Source of the DNA: CBDFKJ01 sp965248805
Lineage (GTDB): Bacteria; Pseudomonadota; Alphaproteobacteria; UBA6615
DNA length: 64,000 bases
Assembly: GCA_965248805.1 (NCBI GenBank)
Contig: CBDFKJ010000009.1
Coordinates: 1,550,001-1,614,000, forward strand
Reading direction: 5' to 3'
The position numbers were made by a program, and so were the translations under genes. This document shows positions 8,685-17,341 of this stretch, one piece after another. The notes beneath the pieces were generated by a model that had not been told where the DNA came from, did no database searches, and saw only the letters and a program-made list of their open reading frames with translations. Within the stretch, counting starts at the first letter, position 1; every line of letters begins with the position of its first letter.

Positions 8685-10139
8685 TCAGTCGTCGCCGGCG
8701 TCGTCATCCACCAGCCCGGCCTCACCGGAGAGCTCGGCTGAGAAGGCCGTGCGGTGGAGCTTGGTCGCCACCGGCGTCTCATCCATGCGGCCGTACAGGC
8801 CACCGAGGCCGTCGCGCACGTCCTGGAAGCCATCGGCATTGCGGATGGCATCGAGGACGGGCTCGATCATGGGCTCCATGAGGGGTTGCCAGCCGTCGAG
8901 CTCGGCGGCGAGCGCCCGGTCGATGGAATCGTCCCGGCCGGCTTCGGCAAAGGCGAACCGCTGCTCGGCGCTTGGCGCCGGCGCGTCCTCCCATTCGCCG
9001 CCGTAGGTGTCCTCGATGTAGCGCCGGGCCGGGCGCATCCCGCTCATGCGGGCGACGATCTCGTCGCGGGCGGCGCGGGCGCCCAGGTCCTCGGGCGGGG
9101 CGATCTCGCGCACGACGCGGGGACAGGCTGCGCCGGGATGGTTCCAATCGGTGAGCCAGCGGGCGACGGTGCGCTCGACGCCGGAGCAGATCATGCGCGA
9201 CAGCGTGGCGACGCGTTCGTCACGCACCAGCTTCTGCACCTCGGCGGTGCCCTTCCACGGCCCCATCTCGGTGGTCGCGGTCTGCAACAGGACGGCCTCG
9301 ACGATGAGGGCGTCCATGTATTTGCAGAACTGGGCATGATCGCCGCCGCTGCGCCGGGTGGCCTCGAGGAACGTAATCTCCTGACCCTCTGGGATGGCGA
9401 TGCCGGCACCCTGGGCCAACCGCTGGAGGGTCTCGAGGAGACGGTCGACCTCTTCGGTTGTCGCGTTGCGGCCGTGTTTGCCCATGGGCGTCGGGGTGCC
9501 GAACTTCTCGAGTGCCACGGCCCAGTGGCGGATGCCGTTGCGCTTCAGCCAGACCGGCCAGAAGCAGAGCCGGGCGGCGCCGGGCCCGTGGGCCTGGCCG
9601 CCGTGCTCGGCGGGCATGCGGGCGAGCCAGAACTTGGCCTCGGGCACCGGCGCGCCGCGAGGGTGGGTCCGGCTGATCAGGCGCAGGTCCCCGTCCGTGC
9701 CGAAGCGGAAGCGCTCGGGCGCACGGGTGCGGATGGCGGCGATCTCGACCCGGCCGCCGGCCGGTTGCCAGATGATCTCGGCCACCGAATAGCCGTACCA
9801 GACGGCGTGGGCCATCTCGCGGAAGGCGGTATCGAAGTCGGCCGCCGCGAGCTGCTCGGCGAGGTCCTCGGCCGCCGCGGCATCGCGGCGCCCCGGCCCT
9901 CCCGGCTCGACGCGCCAGGGGATGGCCGAGACCGCATCGAGCAGTTGGGCAAGGCTGGTGGCGGCCTTCTCGTCGCGCAGGGTCTCGCGCCAGGCCGCCG
10001 GCCCGCCGCGTAGAATGCTCTGTGGCGATCCCGTAGCGCCGATGAACGGCGAGAGCGCGGCATCGATGCCGCCGCCGGTGGCGGCGACCTCGCCGCGGGG
10101 CGGCCGCGCCGGGGTCTTTGATCTGCGGTTGCGCGCCAT
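8685..10139 (-). CDS. DUF935 portal protein (Mu gp29-like)
   Basis: This 484-residue protein is the portal of a Mu-like phage, the dodecameric ring through which DNA enters and leaves the head. Family features are the LLDAVSAIPWRVEPG segment near residue 65, EKFGTPTPMGKHG near 210 and the YMDALIVEAVLLQTATTEMG region near 280. The usual length is about 500 residues, so it looks complete. It starts at ATG 10139, overlapping the terminase stop by one base, and precedes the F-like gene, which is the standard Mu gp28-gp29-gp30 order. Confidence 0.9.
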   Translation of the reverse strand: MARNRRSKTPARPPRGEVAATGGGIDAALSPFIGATGSPQSILRGGPAAWRETLRDEKAATSLAQLLDAVSAIPWRVEPGGPGRRDAAAAEDLAEQLAAADFDTAFREMAHAVWYGYSVAEIIWQPAGGRVEIAAIRTRAPERFRFGTDGDLRLISRTHPRGAPVPEAKFWLARMPAEHGGQAHGPGAARLCFWPVWLKRNGIRHWAVALEKFGTPTPMGKHGRNATTEEVDRLLETLQRLAQGAGIAIPEGQEITFLEATRRSGGDHAQFCKYMDALIVEAVLLQTATTEMGPWKGTAEVQKLVRDERVATLSRMICSGVERTVARWLTDWNHPGAACPRVVREIAPPEDLGARAARDEIVARMSGMRPARRYIEDTYGGEWEDAPAPSAEQRFAFAEAGRDDSIDRALAAELDGWQPLMEPMIEPVLDAIRNADGFQDVRDGLGGLYGRMDETPVATKLHRTAFSAELSGEAGLVDDDAGDD

Positions 10140-11560
10140 CAGTGCCAGCCGCTCCAGTCGGTGCCGCCGTTGACGATGTTGAGGCGCCGGTCGATGGCGT
10201 AGGCATCATTGTCGCCGCCGTAGGCGGCCAGCCCTGAGTAACGGCCATTGGTGGTGCGCGCGGTAAAGGGCCCGGTCGTATCGGCCGCCGCGGCGCAGGC
10301 CAAGGCAATGGCCCAGAAGCGGTCGGCATGACCGTCGGTGGCGCTGCGTTCGGCGACAAGACGGGGGGCGCCGGTGGCGCCGGCCTCGGCGCGCACGCTG
10401 TGCAGGTCGCGCCTGAGCTCGTCATCGGCGGGAATGCGCAGGCGGCGGTCTTCCAGGACCTCGCGCAGCGCCGTGGCGACATCGAGCTTGCGGGGTGCGG
10501 ACATCTGCACCCCCTCGACGTGCAGCCGGCCGTGCGTGTCCTGAAGGCGTTCGACCATCATCTCGCCCATGCCGGTCTGGTCGACCGCGATGCGCAGTGG
10601 CCGGTAGCGCCGATCGAGTGCGGCGACGATCGCCTCCTGCTCGGAAAAGGTGATGTTGTGGCGAACCACCAGCTCGCGCAGCCAGAGCACGTCGCCCACC
10701 GTCTCGACCGCGGCGGCGACCCAGAGATCGTGGCGGCGCGCGATGTCGATTCCGATATGGGCCGGACCGCCCGCATAGCCGTCGGGCGCTCCGGCACCGG
10801 CGTCTTCGGCGGCGCGGATCAGCTCCCAGGCGAGCCAGGCACCGGCACCGGCCGACGGAACGCAATCCAACTCCTCCGCCGCGCGGATGCCGTATCGGTG
10901 GCGGATCTCCGCCTCCCACACCGCCTCGGCCTCTGGTGACCAGTCCTGCCCCGTAACCGCACAGATGCGTTCGTACAGCCCCTCGGCGAGCGCCTGTCCC
11001 AAGGTGACCGTATGCAGGCTGCCGGAGGTCACGCCGTCGCGGATATCGCGCACCAGCGCGGCAAACGGCGAGGCCTCGCCGTCATGGGTCGAGAGGACAT
11101 GCACGCGGCCGCCCCACAAGCCGAAGGCGAGCGCGGCCTTGAGCACCTCGCCGAGGTTGTCGACGAAGGCGGCCTCGTCGATGACGGCGATATCGCCCGG
11201 CCGGCCCTTGGAGCGGAATGCGCGCGGCGCCGAGGTCATCGCCAGCACCTCCTTGCCCGAGGCCAGCGCCAGACGGAACGCCTGCACGTCGCGCTCGCCG
11301 TCGCGGATCAGGGTCTCGCCGACGGCCTCGACGCCGACATTGAGGGTCCGCGCCCACTCGGCGCAGTCGTCGATGAAGCCGCGGGTCATGTCCTTGTTGT
11401 AGGACTGGTAATAGACGTTGCCCCGGTCCTCACCGGCGTGCATCACGGCATCGTAGGCCTCGGCCCATGAGAGCCCGATGCGCCGCGGCTTCTCGATCAC
11501 CTTGACGCCGGCGCGATCGGCAACCCAGCGCGCCTGGTAGGGCAACGGGGTGCGGTTCAC
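10139..11560 (-). CDS. Mu gp28-like terminase large subunit
   Basis: The 473-residue packaging motor matches the Mu gp28 terminase family. A Walker A-like KPRRIGLSWAEAYDAV lies near residue 24, a Walker B DIAVIDEAAFVDN near 125, and a C-terminal RNase H-like nuclease domain begins at GIDIARRHDLW near 270. It uses ATP to pump phage DNA into the procapsid and cuts it. It starts at GTG 11560, its start overlapping the stop of the DUF3486 gene (GTGA). Length and motifs suggest an intact gene. Confidence 0.9.
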   Translation of the reverse strand: MNRTPLPYQARWVADRAGVKVIEKPRRIGLSWAEAYDAVMHAGEDRGNVYYQSYNKDMTRGFIDDCAEWARTLNVGVEAVGETLIRDGERDVQAFRLALASGKEVLAMTSAPRAFRSKGRPGDIAVIDEAAFVDNLGEVLKAALAFGLWGGRVHVLSTHDGEASPFAALVRDIRDGVTSGSLHTVTLGQALAEGLYERICAVTGQDWSPEAEAVWEAEIRHRYGIRAAEELDCVPSAGAGAWLAWELIRAAEDAGAGAPDGYAGGPAHIGIDIARRHDLWVAAAVETVGDVLWLRELVVRHNITFSEQEAIVAALDRRYRPLRIAVDQTGMGEMMVERLQDTHGRLHVEGVQMSAPRKLDVATALREVLEDRRLRIPADDELRRDLHSVRAEAGATGAPRLVAERSATDGHADRFWAIALACAAAADTTGPFTARTTNGRYSGLAAYGGDNDAYAIDRRLNIVNGGTDWSGWH

Positions 11561-12066
11561 GGCGCCGCCCCTTCGATGGCGGCGCGGATCGCGGCCGCGG
11601 TATCGGCCGTGAGGCCGGCCTTGGTTGCAGCCTTGTCGGCGGCGTGGGCCGCTTCTCTCAGAACCTGACGGCGCTCGCGGCGGATCGAGATCGAGGCCCG
11701 CGCGACCTCGGCAAGGGCACGGGCGGCAGCAGTGATCTGCTTCATGTCGCCCCGTTCGGCGGCGAGCAGGAGATCGAAGATAAGGGTCTGCACTTGGCGC
11801 AAGGCGCCCTCGGCCAGGGCGCCGGCATCGTCAGGCGTGGCCGCCAGCAGGGTTTCCGCCTGCTCGGTGGCCAGACGGGTCTGCTCGATCCGCCTCTCCA
11901 GCGCCGCGCCATGCTGGTGCAACGCCGACTTGCCGATCGGGTGACCCTGTTCGGCGATCCAGTCGGCAAACTCGGTGTAGCCGGAGAAACCGCGTTCGAC
12001 GATCAGTGCGTCGAGCTGGGCGCGCAATCCGCGCGGCAGCGCCAGCACCTTGGAACGCCGCGGCAT
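11557..12066 (-). CDS. DUF3486 protein (Mu gp27-like, putative small terminase)
   Basis: The 169-residue protein begins MPRRSKVLALPRGLRAQLD, the typical opening of DUF3486 (Mu gp27). It continues with the YTEFADWIAEQGHPIGKSAL motif near residue 35 and then a long alpha-helical, alanine-rich region. This family sits immediately before gp28 in Mu-like phages and is thought to act as the DNA-recognising small terminase subunit. The start is ATG 12066, touching the end of the upstream winged-helix gene. Confidence 0.87.
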   Translation of the reverse strand: MPRRSKVLALPRGLRAQLDALIVERGFSGYTEFADWIAEQGHPIGKSALHQHGAALERRIEQTRLATEQAETLLAATPDDAGALAEGALRQVQTLIFDLLLAAERGDMKQITAAARALAEVARASISIRRERRQVLREAAHAADKAATKAGLTADTAAAIRAAIEGAAP

Positions 12067-12398
12067 CAGTCGCCCGGCCGCGACCGGGGTGGCCGGCGGA
12101 TGCCGGGCTCGCAGGGAACCTGGTAGTCGGCCACGTCGTAGCCGTGGCGTGTGAGCACGACCCGCCAGGGATCGACCGCGTGGCGCTCGATCGTGACCAG
12201 CTTGCGGGATTCCAGGTAGGCGATCTGGTCGCGCAGCCAGTGCCGGGTGATGCCGAGATAGCCGGCGACCAGCACCTCGCGGATCATCCTCTCGGTGGCG
12301 CCGAGATGGCCGCCGATCCGGAGCGTACGAAGGATGTCCCAGCGCGCTGCCGGCAGCATACGCTCGTCGATCAGCGGGTTGATATCGTGCTCGCTCAT
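12066..12398 (-). CDS. Winged-helix phage protein of the VpaChn25_0724/gp26 type
   Basis: This 110-residue protein has a winged-helix-like pattern (ARWDILRTLRIGGHL, then a recognition-helix region ITRHWLRDQIAYLES) and a C-terminal GYDVADYQVP plus PGIRRPPRS tail. That ending resembles the small protein found between the gp25 and gp27 positions of Mu-like phages, named after VpaChn25_0724. A structural or DNA-contacting role beside the terminase is inferred from position only. It starts at ATG 12398 and overlaps both neighbours. Confidence 0.7.
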   Translation of the reverse strand: MSEHDINPLIDERMLPAARWDILRTLRIGGHLGATERMIREVLVAGYLGITRHWLRDQIAYLESRKLVTIERHAVDPWRVVLTRHGYDVADYQVPCEPGIRRPPRSRPGD

Positions 12399-12739
12399 TT
12401 ACCGTCTCCGTTCCAGACCCGCTCCGCGGCGCTGAAGCGCTCATCGAGCCGCGCCAGCATGACCGAGTGATCCTCCAGCATGCCGATCACGCGGCTGGTC
12501 ATCTGCACCCAGTCGTCGCGCCGCACATAGTGCTCGGCGACGTGCAGCCGGAGGCCCGCCAGGTCGCGCTCGATCGCCACGATCCGCGCCGGGCCGTCAT
12601 CGCCGGCGGCGCTGGCCTGGGCCGCCGGGCCGCCGGTGCGAATCACCCCCAGCCGTTGCAGCGCCAGCACCAGGGCGCCCAGCAGGATCACCACCGCCGC
12701 GACCCCGCCGAACGCTTGCCAGGCCGCGGGCTCGATCAC
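12395..12739 (-). CDS. Small membrane protein at the Mu gp25 (DUF2730-like) position
   Basis: The 114-residue product has one N-terminal transmembrane helix (FGGVAAVVILLGALVLAL) followed by a soluble alpha-helical part rich in charged residues. Mu-like phages carry a short membrane-anchored DUF2730 protein at this position, downstream of the holin and before gp26. The start is GTG 12739, overlapping the stop of the holin-like gene (GTGA). Family membership is inferred from layout and size because no diagnostic motif is visible. Confidence 0.6.
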   Translation of the reverse strand: MIEPAAWQAFGGVAAVVILLGALVLALQRLGVIRTGGPAAQASAAGDDGPARIVAIERDLAGLRLHVAEHYVRRDDWVQMTSRVIGMLEDHSVMLARLDERFSAAERVWNGDGK

Positions 12740-13233
12740 CGTCCCGTGTCCCGCTTGGCGAGCTGTCGTGCGCCGAACCACCACAAGACGCAGGTGGTGG
12801 CGAGGTAGAGCACGGTGTCGATGATGCGGGGGCGGATATCGATGGTCTCCATGTCGGAGCCGCCGAGCGTGAAGTAAATCGTGCCGACGAGGCCGACGAA
12901 CATGAAGGTGAGGCCGGGCCGGGTCAGGCCGCGCACGACATCGACGAAGACCAGCCACTTGCTGTCGCCCCGCGACCAGCGCCGCGAGGCTTCTTTGTAG
13001 GAGGCCTCCAATGCCGACCAGGCGGCTTGGTCGCGAGCCGATTCGGCCTCGACGGCGGCGACACGCTCGGCCGAGGCCGCCTCGGCCCGGGCCATCTCCA
13101 TGTCGAGCCGGCGCAACTCCATCTCCTGGGCGTGGCGCTGCTTGGCCTGGAAGTAGCTGGAAAAGAAGCTGACCGCGGTGCCGAGCAGGCCCGAGACGCC
13201 ACCGGTCAGGATCGAAAGCAGCACATCAAGCAT
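12736..13233 (-). CDS. Holin-like membrane protein
   Basis: This 165-residue protein has an N-terminal hydrophobic segment (LLSILTGGVSGLLGTAVSFF) and a long charged helix of about 70 residues. Two C-terminal transmembrane helices follow (LTFMFVGLVGTIYF and TVLYLATTCVLWWF). The same plan is seen in the holin-like genes next to lysozyme at 39174 and 54719, though sequence similarity is low. It lies just downstream of the DUF5675 gene in the lysis region of the Mu-like block. It starts at ATG 13233. Holin function is inferred. Confidence 0.6.
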   Translation of the reverse strand: MLDVLLSILTGGVSGLLGTAVSFFSSYFQAKQRHAQEMELRRLDMEMARAEAASAERVAAVEAESARDQAAWSALEASYKEASRRWSRGDSKWLVFVDVVRGLTRPGLTFMFVGLVGTIYFTLGGSDMETIDIRPRIIDTVLYLATTCVLWWFGARQLAKRDTGR

Positions 13234-13654
13234 GGCCAATCTCCAACTCGAAGGGCCGGCCGGCGGCCCAGGCCATGAGGTGCCGCAGTGCCGTGCGGCT
13301 GCCGAGCACGGCCTGCTGCGCCCGGCCCTTGACCGTGAGGCGGCCGGACCGGAGCCCCGGCAGCAGGCAGCCCAGCGTGTGGGTGTGAAGCCCCGCCTCG
13401 ACATCGCCGCCGACGTTGCCGGCATGGATCAGGATGTGTGAGCGGTCCGCTACACATGTGACGAGCAGACAGCGCCCGAAACGGGGCGAGAGGTGTGGCA
13501 ATGTCTCGTAGACGCCTTCCGGGATGCACGAGCGGTTGCGCCGGTTATCCCGCCATGGCGGCTCCATGGTGTGCAGATGCAGATCGCCCGCCGCCAGGAC
13601 ACCCATGGTGCCGTGCACGCTCGACTGGTTGCGGATCAGGCTGGCCCGTCGCAT
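13226..13654 (-). CDS. DUF5675 family protein
   Basis: The 142-residue protein shows the DUF5675 pattern: a TMEPPWRDNRRNRSCIPEGVY motif near residue 30, then a HILIHAGNV segment near 75 and a TLGCLLPG motif near 92. DUF5675 proteins are common in phage lysis regions. The conserved His and Cys pattern suggests an enzyme of the L,D-transpeptidase-like or cell-wall type, but the activity is unproven. It starts at ATG 13654 and overlaps the next gene by 8 nt. Conventional endolysin genes lie only in the tail modules. Confidence 0.72.
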   Translation of the reverse strand: MRRASLIRNQSSVHGTMGVLAAGDLHLHTMEPPWRDNRRNRSCIPEGVYETLPHLSPRFGRCLLVTCVADRSHILIHAGNVGGDVEAGLHTHTLGCLLPGLRSGRLTVKGRAQQAVLGSRTALRHLMAWAAGRPFELEIGHA

Positions 13655-13736
13655 GGGTGGATAAGAACAGAGCCGGACACGCCCGTGCAGCGGACCATGG
13701 TCCGCACCCCATCGGGCCGGATGCCGGCGGTGAGAC

Positions 13737-14036
13737 CTAGCGCGCTGCGGCCACGAAGATCAGTATCAAGAAAAGACCGATGAGGAGAATGGCGGGAAAG
13801 AAGATCGCGAGAAGCGGAAAAACAACGTCTTGCCAGAATTCCTGGCGTTTCCTGATCAGCTCGAACTGATGGGCTTTCGTCAAACTTGGCCCGCCGGAAT
13901 TGCCTGCCGCGAAAGGACGGCTCGCGCCATCGCCCCGCCGACTAGCCGCAAACACGGCGACCACAGCGGCAACGATCGCCACGACGATCCAAATCCAAGC
14001 CTCGGCGGGGAACGAGCCGCCGCATTCAGCCATCAT
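13737..14036 (-). CDS. Two-helix small membrane protein
   Basis: The 99-residue product has an N-terminal transmembrane helix (AWIWIVVAIVAAVVAVF), a charged middle and a C-terminal helix (VVFPLLAIFFPAILLIGLFLILIF, cited here only as a position near residue 70). It starts at tandem ATGs (14036 or 14033), overlapping the stop of the Mor-like gene. Position after the late activator and before DUF5675 suggests a lysis accessory such as a holin or spanin, but no family is recognised. Confidence 0.5.
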   Translation of the reverse strand: MMAECGGSFPAEAWIWIVVAIVAAVVAVFAASRRGDGASRPFAAGNSGGPSLTKAHQFELIRKRQEFWQDVVFPLLAIFFPAILLIGLFLILIFVAAAR

Positions 14037-14401
14037 AATGATGGCCCATGAGGCACGTGAACGGATATGGCCCGCCGGTAGCGGCGCGCGGTGCGCCGGG
14101 AGAGACCGAGACGCGCGGCGATCTCGGCAGTGGTGCGGCCCTGGTCTGCGAGGTACGCCACCAGCGCCCGGCGGGCGCGAGGGATGTAGACCGGACCGCC
14201 GCCGCAACGCCGGGCGACGGCGCGGGCGGCCTCAAGGCCCAGCAGGGCGACCAGCGGATGGCCGCGCTCATGCGCGAGGTACTCGGGGCGCGGGATATGA
14301 AAGGCGTCCTCGCCGCCGTGCGCCAGGGCGACCTCGAGCGCCGCCGCGTAGCCGGCGACCTCGGCGATCTCGGCCAGCACGCCGGGCAGAGGCGCGGCCA
14401 C
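14033..14401 (-). CDS. Mor/C-like transcriptional activator
   Basis: This 122-residue protein resembles the Mu Mor family, which activates middle transcription, or C, which activates late transcription. The C-terminal half carries GPVYIPRARRA, the strand that pairs the dimer, and a helix-turn-helix TTAEIAARLGLSRRTARRYRR near residue 88. It starts at GTG 14401, directly after the methyltransferase stop. It lies upstream of the lysis and head genes, which it would be expected to switch on. Confidence 0.75.
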   Translation of the reverse strand: MAAPLPGVLAEIAEVAGYAAALEVALAHGGEDAFHIPRPEYLAHERGHPLVALLGLEAARAVARRCGGGPVYIPRARRALVAYLADQGRTTAEIAARLGLSRRTARRYRRAISVHVPHGPSL

Positions 14402-15163
14402 TCACGCGACCCCGAGCGGCAGCGGCTTCTGCTCCGACTCTATATAGAGAGGCAATGCCGGCTCGGTTGCGGCCGAGCCGATACGCTCACAGGCCATGTC
14501 GTGATAGCCGCGGTCGATCTCTATGCCGATGAAGCGCCGGCCCAGGGCCAGACACGCCAACCCAGTGGTGCCCGAGCCCATGAACGGATCACACACCAGG
14601 TCGCCGGGATCGGTATAGAGCGCCACCAGCTCCATCATCAGGGACACCGGCTTGGCGGTCGGGTGCCCGCCCTTCACGGTCAGGTGGTTGAACACGCCGC
14701 GGCGGCCGCCGCCGTTCCAGCGCCGGTGGCCGGTGCCGCACCAGGCGGTGGCGATGCACTCGAAGCCGCGGGCGGCGCCCTGGCCGTTGAAGCGCGGCGC
14801 CGCATCCGGCTTGATCCAGCAGAGCGTGGTGTCCCAGCGCGCGCCGGCCGCCTGCAGCGCGTCGCGCCAGGCGCGCACCCCCTCGGCCAGGGTGAACACC
14901 ACGGCCCAGCCGCTCGACGCCGCGGCGATCCGCATGGCGGCATCGCCGCGGATCGCATCGATGCCGGCGAAGTCCGGCCCTCTGGGCACGATCTTGCCGT
15001 CGATGCGCTCAATGCGCCCCACCGCACGGTGCAGCGCGTCCTCATACGGCGGATCGGTGATGACGTGATCGATGCCGCGAAGGCTCGGCAGGATCTCCAG
15101 GCAGTCGCCCTGGTGGAGCGAGGCATCGCCGATGAGGCACGGCTCGGCGCAGCCGTCAGCCAT
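14402..15163 (-). CDS. Phage DNA methyltransferase, beta class
   Basis: The 253-residue enzyme has the catalytic motif ITDPPYEDAL near residue 34 and the SAM-binding motif DPFMGSGTTGLACLALG near 200, with HPTAKPVSLM just before. This order (DPPY first, SAM site last) is that of beta-class N6-adenine or N4-cytosine methyltransferases. No cognate restriction gene is adjacent, so self-protection of phage DNA from host restriction is the likely role. The start is ATG 15163. It overlaps the upstream small gene by 8 nt. Confidence 0.85.
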   Translation of the reverse strand: MADGCAEPCLIGDASLHQGDCLEILPSLRGIDHVITDPPYEDALHRAVGRIERIDGKIVPRGPDFAGIDAIRGDAAMRIAAASSGWAVVFTLAEGVRAWRDALQAAGARWDTTLCWIKPDAAPRFNGQGAARGFECIATAWCGTGHRRWNGGGRRGVFNHLTVKGGHPTAKPVSLMMELVALYTDPGDLVCDPFMGSGTTGLACLALGRRFIGIEIDRGYHDMACERIGSAATEPALPLYIESEQKPLPLGVA

Positions 15164-15446
15164 GGACGGTCGGTCCAAGCGTGCGTGCGGCCTGCGGAGA
15201 GATGCGCACGGCGATGTAAGCCCGCCGGTCCGCCGCAATTCGGCCGCCCGCCCTCTGGAACAGCGCCACCTTGCCCTCGCGCCACAAGCCGAGCGCGGCC
15301 GTCCGGATCGCGTCGTGCCGGGGGTCTGGCAAGCCGGACAGAGCCGTGCGTGCGTACACCACGCCGTCGCCGGGCCGGGCGTCATCGGCCCAGCCGAGCA
15401 GCGCCTCTACCGTCGTCACACGCGCCCATGCGCCGGCCGCCGTCAT
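15156..15446 (-). CDS. Small phage protein, unknown function
   Basis: The 96-residue product starts at ATG 15446, overlapping the DUF5131 stop, and ends 8 nt inside the methyltransferase start. That tight packing supports it as a real gene. It has a short acidic N-terminal half (VEALLGWADDARPGDGVVYA) and a C-terminal half that resembles a small winged or wHTH fold (ALGLWREGKVALFQRAGG). I do not recognise the family. Confidence 0.6.
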   Translation of the reverse strand: MTAAGAWARVTTVEALLGWADDARPGDGVVYARTALSGLPDPRHDAIRTAALGLWREGKVALFQRAGGRIAADRRAYIAVRISPQAARTLGPTVHG

Positions 15447-16360
15447 CGCGGCTGCCCGGTGTTCGCCACGCAACCATGCGGCATCTCGTTGTGCTCGCGC
15501 CCGTCGAGCAAGCGCCCGGCGTGGCGCTTGCCTACGCGGTGCAGGCCCCACACCGGACCGTCTTTGACCTGCCGAAACGCGCCCCATTGCTTGAAGAAGA
15601 ACGGCACGCCCACTGACTGGCACTGGTCGCGGAGTGATCGCGCCCACTCGGGGTGCATGGGCCGCGCGCCGGACCCGCTCTCGCCGCCTGCGATCACCCA
15701 ATGGATCGGCGATGGCACGCCGTCCGGCACATCTACCGGGCCGTCCATGTCGAATATTGTCACCTGCGCCAGCAACGGCTCCGCGCTCACGAACCGAACG
15801 GCCGCCGGCGTTTCCAGCAACAGCGGGATGCGCTCGTTCGCCCGCGCCTGATCCTCGACGCTGACGCCCAGCCATACGTTGGGCAGAGGCTTTGTCACCG
15901 CACCGGGATCAACGCCAAACAATCGCTCCGCTTCATGTCGGATGCCTACACGAATGCACGTGGCGCCGACGCTGAGGTAATCCTTCGCCCGCTCCGGACG
16001 CTTGGTCAGCACCTGAAACGTATGTTGCGGACACAAGGCCATTACCGCGAACACGCCGTCGATCCACTCGTCGGGCACGGCCTCGTGAAACAGGTCGCCG
16101 TGTGCGCAGACGAAAACTCGCCTCGGCTCCCGCCAGTGAAGCGGTTGATCGAGCCATTCCTCGTTCAGCCGGACCTCGCCCGTCCAAACCGGCCCGGCCT
16201 TGCTTGGTATTGTGAGCCCCTTTCGGCTCGGGTGACCGCGTAGGCGGCCGCCCGCGAGCTTCATCGCATAGCAGTTGGTGCAGCCGGACGAGACCACCGA
16301 GCATCCGGTAACCGGGTTCCACGTCGCGTCGGTCCACTCGATCTTGGTGTGATCAGCCAT
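15443..16360 (-). CDS. DUF5131 (phage Gp37/Gp68) family protein
   Basis: This 305-residue protein matches the Gp37/Gp68 family. It has KIEWTDATWNPVTGC at the start, a cysteine cluster TGCSVVSSGCTNCYAM near residue 18, FVCAHGDLFHEAVP near 84, the VLTKRPERA motif and WVIAGGESGSGARP near 225. The cysteine spacing and fold prediction have led others to relate the family to radical SAM enzymes, but its activity is unknown. It is widespread in mycobacteriophages and Mu-like phages. It starts at ATG 16360. Confidence 0.87.
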   Translation of the reverse strand: MADHTKIEWTDATWNPVTGCSVVSSGCTNCYAMKLAGGRLRGHPSRKGLTIPSKAGPVWTGEVRLNEEWLDQPLHWREPRRVFVCAHGDLFHEAVPDEWIDGVFAVMALCPQHTFQVLTKRPERAKDYLSVGATCIRVGIRHEAERLFGVDPGAVTKPLPNVWLGVSVEDQARANERIPLLLETPAAVRFVSAEPLLAQVTIFDMDGPVDVPDGVPSPIHWVIAGGESGSGARPMHPEWARSLRDQCQSVGVPFFFKQWGAFRQVKDGPVWGLHRVGKRHAGRLLDGREHNEMPHGCVANTGQPR

Positions 16361-17054
16361 CGCCTCGACCCTGGCCCGCCTTGGCCCGCCGGATGCGCCA
16401 GCCCAGGTGGGCGATCAGGGCCTTGGCTTCATCGGCCTCGAGGTGGGTGTGGGAGATCGTCCGGCCGATACCGGCATGGCGGGCGGCGTAAGATGCAAGC
16501 GCGCCGGGATCGTCGATGTGCACGACACCGAGACCGGCCAGGATGCGCCACTGCGCCTCGATCACGCGCGCCCGAGGATTGTCGATGTCCTCGCCCTGGG
16601 CGGCCGCATACGGAGACCAGTCGACGCCGGCCTCGCGCGCGAGCCAGGCCTTGAGGCCCTCGATCGCCTTGGCCGTATGGCGTTCGTCGCGCGCCCACCT
16701 GGCGGCATCGAGCCCGGTCTGACGTTTGATGAAGGCGATCAGAGCGTCCTCGGTGGGCGTGTCCACCACGCCCAGGTGCCAGCCCGAGAGCCACAACGCC
16801 CACAGCTTGCCCCGGTGCGCGGTGTCGGGCAGCCCGTCGCCGCGGGGGTTCCGGTTTACCCCATTCCCCCGGCGAAGCTCACCGGCCATGCGCTCGAGTT
16901 CGGCCACGGTCATATCGCCGCAGGAGGCATGGCCGGTGACGCGCACCTGCAACGCCCGGCGCGCATCCTGGTCTATGGCAAGCTCCCTGGCGCGGGCATG
17001 GACGAACCGGATCAGGCGCTTGCGGGTTGGATCGGAGGCCGTCGAGGCGGTCAT
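16353..17054 (-). CDS. gemA: GemA-type regulatory protein (Mu gp16, DUF1018)
   Basis: The 233-residue protein matches the gp16/GemA family. It contains GKLWALWLSGWHLG near residue 90, FIKRQTGLDAARWARD near 110 and a KAIEGLKAWLAREAGVDWSPY stretch near 130. In Mu, GemA modulates host gene expression and DNA gyrase-related functions. Its place between the Gam-like gene and the Mor-like gene is the Mu order. It starts at ATG 17054, overlapping the upstream small gene by 4 nt. Confidence 0.85.
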   Translation of the reverse strand: MTASTASDPTRKRLIRFVHARARELAIDQDARRALQVRVTGHASCGDMTVAELERMAGELRRGNGVNRNPRGDGLPDTAHRGKLWALWLSGWHLGVVDTPTEDALIAFIKRQTGLDAARWARDERHTAKAIEGLKAWLAREAGVDWSPYAAAQGEDIDNPRARVIEAQWRILAGLGVVHIDDPGALASYAARHAGIGRTISHTHLEADEAKALIAHLGWRIRRAKAGQGRGDG

Positions 17055-17341
17055 CGCGGCATCTCGTCCACCGGACGGGCCACTTCATCGCCCGGGTCGT
17101 CCGCATCGACGGGCACTCCTGCCTTGTCGAGACGGCCGCCGATGTCCTCGAGCCAGGCCCGTTGCCTGGGCGAGAGGTATGTGTCGGCGCCGTAGCTCTC
17201 GAGCCGCCGCGCCAGATCGTCGATGAAGCGAAGCTCGTTGTCGGCGAGTTGCTCGGCGTTATCCCGGGCACGGCGCATCTGACCGTCCAGCCAGCCGAGG
17301 TCGTCGGTGATGCGGCGGTCGTCCTTCTCCGGCGCGCTCAT
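17051..17341 (-). CDS. Small acidic phage protein, unknown function
   Basis: This 96-residue, charged and mostly helical protein starts at ATG 17341, overlapping the Gam-like stop, and overlaps the gemA start. A central YLSPRQRAWLEDIGGRL motif and the spacing between gam and gemA are seen in other Mu-like phages of alphaproteobacteria. I recognise no named family. Confidence 0.55.
   Translation of the reverse strand: MSAPEKDDRRITDDLGWLDGQMRRARDNAEQLADNELRFIDDLARRLESYGADTYLSPRQRAWLEDIGGRLDKAGVPVDADDPGDEVARPVDEMPR

Noticed and set aside
7638..8741. 367-codon plus-strand frame opposite the F-like gene
   Set aside because: It is an antisense shadow of a recognised head protein and has no motif or ribosome site.
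8754..10013. 419-codon plus-strand frame opposite the portal
   Set aside because: It is an antisense shadow. The portal on the other strand has clear family motifs and overlaps its neighbours properly.
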